In this document: piece by piece, positions 7,224 to 10,544 of the stretch | Position numbering within the stretch: the first letter of the stretch is position 1 | Layout: each line of letters opens with the position of its first letter | DNA from: an uncultured bacterium | GTDB lineage: Bacteria > Bacillota > Clostridia > Lachnospirales > Lachnospiraceae | Assembly (NCBI GenBank): GCA_947071365.1 | Contig: CAMTFT010000028.1 | Location: 1-10,544, forward strand | Reading direction: 5' to 3' | Length of the DNA stretch: 10,544 nucleotides | The notes under the pieces: model-generated | Seen by the model: only the letters and a program-made list of their open reading frames with translations | Told to the model about the DNA's origin: nothing | Databases searched by the model: none | Program-made: the position numbers and the translations under genes

Positions 7224-7242
7224 CATCACTTTCGTTCTTCCT

Positions 7243-7271
7243 AACATAACATTTTTGTCAAACGCTGTCAA
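7243..7271 (-). promoter_or_regulatory. Extended -10 promoter of rpoD
   Basis: On the minus strand a consensus -35 TTGACA (7266-7271) and TATGTT (7243-7248) are 17 bases apart, with TG one base before the -10. Transcription would start near 7236, giving a leader of about 27 bases. Two extra TTGACA hexamers lie at 7256-7261 and 7287-7292; neither has a -10 at correct spacing. This is a vegetative, sigma-A-type promoter, so the gene could be autoregulated. Confidence 0.75.
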
Positions 7272-7319
7272 CGCCTTCGCCAAAATTGTCAATAGAATCC
7301 CTTCTGTGTCATAATTTCC

Positions 7320-8849
7320 CTATTTACATGTAATCTGAGGTGTCACATTCCGCAGTGAAATCACCGGTCCTCCCGTATGCTCGATATACTCTCTCGTAAT
7401 TCTTACGCTGCCGATATTTTCATCCTTCGGTATCTCATACATGATATCCAGCATAAATTCTTCGATGATCGCCCGCAGTGCCCGGGCCCCCGTTTTCTTT
7501 TCCAATGCCTTTTCCGCAATCGCCTCCAGTGCTCCCTCGTCCATCGTCAGCTCTACCTCATCCAGGGCCAGCAGCTTCTGATACTGCTTGATGATCGCAT
7601 TGCGCGGCTCCTGCAGGATACGGATCAGCATATCCTTCGTCAGCGCCCGCAGGGAGAAGATGATCGGAAGCCTGCCGATAAATTCAGGTATCATACCGAA
7701 ATTACGCAGATCCTCCACCGTCACCTTCGTGAGCAGATCGGGATCAGCATCATACTTATCCCGCAGATCGCCCATAAATCCGATCGCCGCCTGCTTGTTC
7801 AGCCGCTCCTTGATGATATCCTCCAGCCCCGGAAAAGCGCCGCCGCAGATGAACAGGATATTTTTTGTATTTACAGTCGTCATTGGTACCATGGCATTCT
7901 TGCTGGCGGCCCCCACCGGCACCTCCACCTCGCTGCCCTCCAACAGCTTCAGCATCCCCTGCTGCACGGCCTCTCCGCTGACATCCCTCTGGTTCGCATT
8001 CCGCTTCTTCGCGATCTTGTCGATCTCATCGATGAACACGATACCCTGTTCTGCGCGGTCCACATCATTGTCCGCTGCCGCCAGTAATCTTGAAATTACA
8101 CTCTCGATATCGTCACCGATGTAGCCCGCCTCTGTCAGCGAAGTCGCATCCGCAATAGCCAGCGGCACATCCAGAAGCCTTGCCAGCGTCTTGACGAGAT
8201 ACGTCTTTCCGCAGCCTGTGGGCCCCAGCATCAACATGTTCGATTTTTCTATTTCAATATCATCCATCATACCGGTTCCGATCCGCTTATAATGGTTGTA
8301 TACGGCCACGGAAATCACCTTTTTCGCATACTCCTGGCCGACTACATACTCATCCAGGCTCGCCTTGATCTTGTGCGGCGCCGGAATGGATTTGATATCA
8401 AACGCTTTTTCCGCCTGTTTCTCCTTCGGCTTTTTCTTTTTTATCTGCTGCTGTCTTGGAATTCCCATTCCCATACCGCCAAGCAGATCGGAGAGATTGA
8501 TCATACTGATATTCGGTATCCGCATCCCGCGGATCGTATTTCCATCTTTCTCCCCCTCGTCTTCCTTTTCTTCCTGATCTGTGTTCTCTTTATGGCCCGA
8601 ATCTATCTTCTGATCCGAATTCTCATTTTTCTCCTGTACCGACGTCATAAACGGAGAGGACATCGCCAGAAGATCCTGATACGACAGCCCTGACGACTGC
8701 ATGGAATCCACGGCCTTCTGCATACATTCCTGGCAGATGCAGATATTGTTCCCCATCTCCACCATCTTTCCCGTCTTACTTTCCGGGCGTCTGCACAGAA
8801 AACAGATTTTCTCGTACTCTTCCTTTAGTTCATCCTGATTATGTTCCAT
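7320..8849 (-). CDS. clpX: ClpX-like AAA+ unfoldase with extended linker
   Basis: ATP-driven unfoldase expected to feed substrates to ClpP. At 509 residues it is roughly 80-90 longer than typical ClpX. Order of parts: N-terminal zinc-binding domain with C16, C19, C39 and C42; a long linker (about 50-150) that is acidic at 86-102, carries a Gly/Met-rich patch DLLGGMGMG (121-129) and a lysine-rich run (137-148); then the AAA+ core with Walker A GPTGCGKT (209-216), pore-1 loop GYIGDD (242-247), Walker B FIDEID (272-277), arginine finger R393 in GRLP, and sensor 2 GAR (454-456). The ClpP-docking IGF tripeptide is kept (356-358). The substrate-recognition RKH loop reads SKN (316-318) by hand alignment. 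AGGAG precedes the ATG by 6 bases. No clpP or tig neighbour is present, so a second ClpX paralogue is plausible. Confidence 0.9.
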   Translation of the reverse strand: MEHNQDELKEEYEKICFLCRRPESKTGKMVEMGNNICICQECMQKAVDSMQSSGLSYQDLLAMSSPFMTSVQEKNENSDQKIDSGHKENTDQEEKEDEGEKDGNTIRGMRIPNISMINLSDLLGGMGMGIPRQQQIKKKKPKEKQAEKAFDIKSIPAPHKIKASLDEYVVGQEYAKKVISVAVYNHYKRIGTGMMDDIEIEKSNMLMLGPTGCGKTYLVKTLARLLDVPLAIADATSLTEAGYIGDDIESVISRLLAAADNDVDRAEQGIVFIDEIDKIAKKRNANQRDVSGEAVQQGMLKLLEGSEVEVPVGAASKNAMVPMTTVNTKNILFICGGAFPGLEDIIKERLNKQAAIGFMGDLRDKYDADPDLLTKVTVEDLRNFGMIPEFIGRLPIIFSLRALTKDMLIRILQEPRNAIIKQYQKLLALDEVELTMDEGALEAIAEKALEKKTGARALRAIIEEFMLDIMYEIPKDENIGSVRITREYIEHTGGPVISLRNVTPQITCK

Positions 8850-8907
8850 CTTTTACTCCTGATAGTCTTTTTCAGCTATCTATAAAATTCTTTTGTACTG
8901 TTCCTGC

Positions 8908-8936
8908 CATATATCATGACTTCTCATATCTCACAA
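8908..8936 (-). promoter_or_regulatory. Candidate promoter of the clpX-like gene
   Basis: On the minus strand TTGTGA (8931-8936) and TATATG (8908-8913) are 17 bases apart, with an extended TG before the -10. Each hexamer matches consensus at four of six positions. Transcription would start near 8901, leaving a leader of about 50 bases. No clear terminator separates it from glmS, so read-through from glmS is also possible. Confidence 0.5.
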
Positions 8937-8954
8937 ATAGTTTTATGATGCGGT

Positions 8955-10498
8955 TTATTCCACCGTCACGGACTTCGCCAGATTTCTCGGCTTATCCACA
9001 TCGCAGCCCTTTCCAAGCGCTACGTAATATCCAAACAACTGCAGAGGGATGACAGCCAGAGAATTCGTGAAATATTTGTGGGTCTTCGGAATATAGATCA
9101 CGTAATCCGCAGCCTTTTCCACCTCAGTATTTCCCGCGTTCGTCACCGCCAGAAGGAATGCTCCCCTGGTCTTTACCTCCACCATGTTGCTGATCATCTT
9201 TTTATACAGATCCTCCTGTGTCAGCACCGCCGCCACCAGAGTTCCCTCCTCAATCAGAGAGATCGTGCCGTGCTTCAACTCCCCGGCCGCGTACGCCTCT
9301 GAATGGATGTAGGAAATTTCCTTGAGCTTCAGCGAGCCCTCCAGCGAGATCGCATAGTCGATCCCACGTCCGATAAAGAAAATGTCCTTCGCCGCAATAT
9401 ACCGGTTCGCAAATCTCTGAATTTTTTCTTTATGATCAAGCAGCATCTCAATATGTACCGGAAGCTGCTTCAGCTCCTGGATCATCTCATCCAGCTCTTT
9501 TTGGGAAACCGTGCCCCTTACCTGGGCGAATTTCATCGCCAGCAGATATTCCGCGATCAACTGCGTACTGTACGCCTTCGTTGTCGCCACCGCGATCTCC
9601 GGCCCCGCCCACGTATACATAACGTTGTCGGCCTCTCTCGCAATGGAGCTTCCCACGACATTGACAATGCCAAGAGTGCGCACGCCGCGCTGCTTCGCTT
9701 CCCGGAGCGCTGCCAGTGTATCCGCCGTCTCTCCTGACTGGCTGACCACAATAAGAAGCGTCTCCGAATCAAGGATCGGATCGCGGTAACGGAACTCAGA
9801 AGCCAGATCCACCTCCACCGGGATCCGCGCAAGTCCCTCAAACACGTATTTTGCGGAAACGCCAGTGTGGTACGCGGAACCGCAGGCCACAATGAAGATC
9901 TTCTTTATGGCCCGGATCTCATCATCGCTCATTCCCAGCTCCTCAATCTCCACCCTGCCGTCACGAATCCTGGGATTTAAGGTATCCAGCACCGCCTTCG
10001 GCTGTTCGTAGATCTCCTTCAGCATAAAATGCTCATAGCCGGCCTTCTCCGCTGCCGAAACATCCCACTGGATCGTTACAGGTTCCTTCTGGATCGGCTC
10101 ACCGTCGATATTAAAGAAGTTCAGCTCACCCTCCTCCAGACAGACGATCTCCTCATTCTGGATGAAATAGACATCCCTCGTATATTTCAGGATCGCCGGT
10201 ACATCGGATGCGATCAGATTGCCGTTTTTCGATTTTCCCGTGATCAGCGGACTGTCCTTGCGGACTGCGAACAGCTTACCGGGATGCTCCTGGAACATGA
10301 TTCCCAGCGCATAGGAGCCTTCCACACGGCGCATGGTGCGGATGATGGCCTCCAGCGGATCACCCTTATAATAATAATCCAGCAGATGCGCCACTACCTC
10401 CGTGTCTGTCTCGGAGGTAAATTTGTATCCTTTTTCCTGCAAAAGCTTTTTCAGCTTCAGATAATTTTCAATGATTCCATTGTGAACGACAGCGATAG
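8955..10498 (-). CDS. glmS: Glutamine--fructose-6-phosphate aminotransferase (isomerizing), 5' partial
   Basis: Makes glucosamine-6-phosphate from fructose-6-phosphate and glutamine, the entry step to UDP-GlcNAc and the cell wall. The visible 513 residues begin inside the N-terminal glutaminase domain: codons upstream of the TTG at 10442 read IAVVHNGIIENYLKLKKL, matching the conserved HNGIIEN block (Asn98/Gly99 in E. coli numbering), so about 92 residues including the catalytic Cys1 are missing. SETDTEV follows at fragment residues 28-34. Both SIS sugar-isomerase domains are complete, with CGSAYHTG (205-212), SQSGETADT (252-260) and EAYAAGELKHG (400-410), and the end is the canonical NLAKSVTVE with the active-site lysine. 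The truncation is artificial: adapter sequence replaces genome after 10498. Any glmS ribozyme or riboswitch would lie outside the window. Confidence 0.97.
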
Positions 10499-10544
10499 CT
10501 GTCTCTTATACACATCTGACGCTGCCGACGACTTAATAGGTGTA
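10499..10544 (+). other. Illumina Nextera adapter read-through (not genomic)
   Basis: Bases 10499-10517 are CTGTCTCTTATACACATCT, the complement of the Tn5 mosaic end used in Nextera kits. Bases 10518-10531 are GACGCTGCCGACGA, the complement of the read-1 adapter tail. Bases 10532-10539 (CTTAATAG) sit exactly where the i5 index goes; the complement CTATTAAG matches, from memory, Nextera XT index S518. The final GTGTA begins the P5-side primer complement. The glmS reading frame is intact up to this join. The C at 10499 could be shared with the genome. Confidence 0.97.

Noticed and set aside
7209..7226. Five-codon leader peptide whose TGA overlaps the rpoD ATG
   Set aside because: Too short, no Shine-Dalgarno sequence of its own, and it contains the rpoD RBS; probably chance.
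8862..8882. Small GATAG/CTATC hairpin in the clpX leader
   Set aside because: Only a 5-bp AT-rich stem; too weak to call a regulatory structure.
10440..10442. TTG as the start of GlmS
   Set aside because: Codons upstream continue the conserved HNGIIEN glutaminase block in frame up to the adapter junction, so the gene is truncated rather than short.
10499..10517. Tn5 mosaic end as evidence for a transposon insertion in glmS
   Set aside because: It is followed by the read-1 tail, an index and the primer site in exact library order, not by transposon sequence.

Overview
The window looks like a near-complete contig from a Gram-positive anaerobe of the Clostridia, most likely a Lachnospiraceae relative. 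Reasons are the strong AGGAGG-type ribosome binding sites, the moderate GC content, the short 375-residue RpoD, and the protein styles. The genus call is inference, because no 16S rRNA is present. All eight recognisable genes lie on the minus strand, so the transcription order runs from high to low coordinates: glmS (5' truncated), a clpX-like gene, rpoD, yqeY, a malate/lactate-type dehydrogenase, a class I aminotransferase, trkA, trkH.

Right end (8955-10544): the 3' five-sixths of glmS (UDP-GlcNAc precursor synthesis). It breaks off at 10498, where the sequence changes abruptly into Illumina Nextera adapter (Tn5 mosaic end, read-1 tail, an 8-base index, and the start of the next primer site). 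The last 46 bases are therefore library artefact, not genome.

Centre (5511-8849): a long-linker ClpX-like unfoldase, a primary-type sigma factor and YqeY. Each has its own RBS. I can propose extended -10 promoters before clpX, rpoD and yqeY, and a clear intrinsic terminator follows rpoD, so these are probably separate or only loosely coupled transcripts.

Left part (167-5435): an Ldh_2-family dehydrogenase and a PLP aminotransferase, separated by 120 bases that hold a perfect 20-bp inverted repeat. A tightly spaced trkA-trkH potassium uptake pair follows. The aminotransferase-trkA gap is 39 bases and the trkA-trkH gap is 10, so these three are probably co-transcribed.

Left end (1-166): non-coding, holding three imperfect 19-bp tandem repeats and then a strongly structured palindromic element at the contig edge, which may be why the assembly stopped there.

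No gap without a gene exceeds 170 bases. No tRNA, rRNA, CRISPR array, IS element, phage gene or defence system is visible. I do not see a novel multi-gene system. The observations most worth a second look are the divergent ClpX and RpoD neighbours, the large intergenic inverted repeat, the left-end repeats and the adapter tail.
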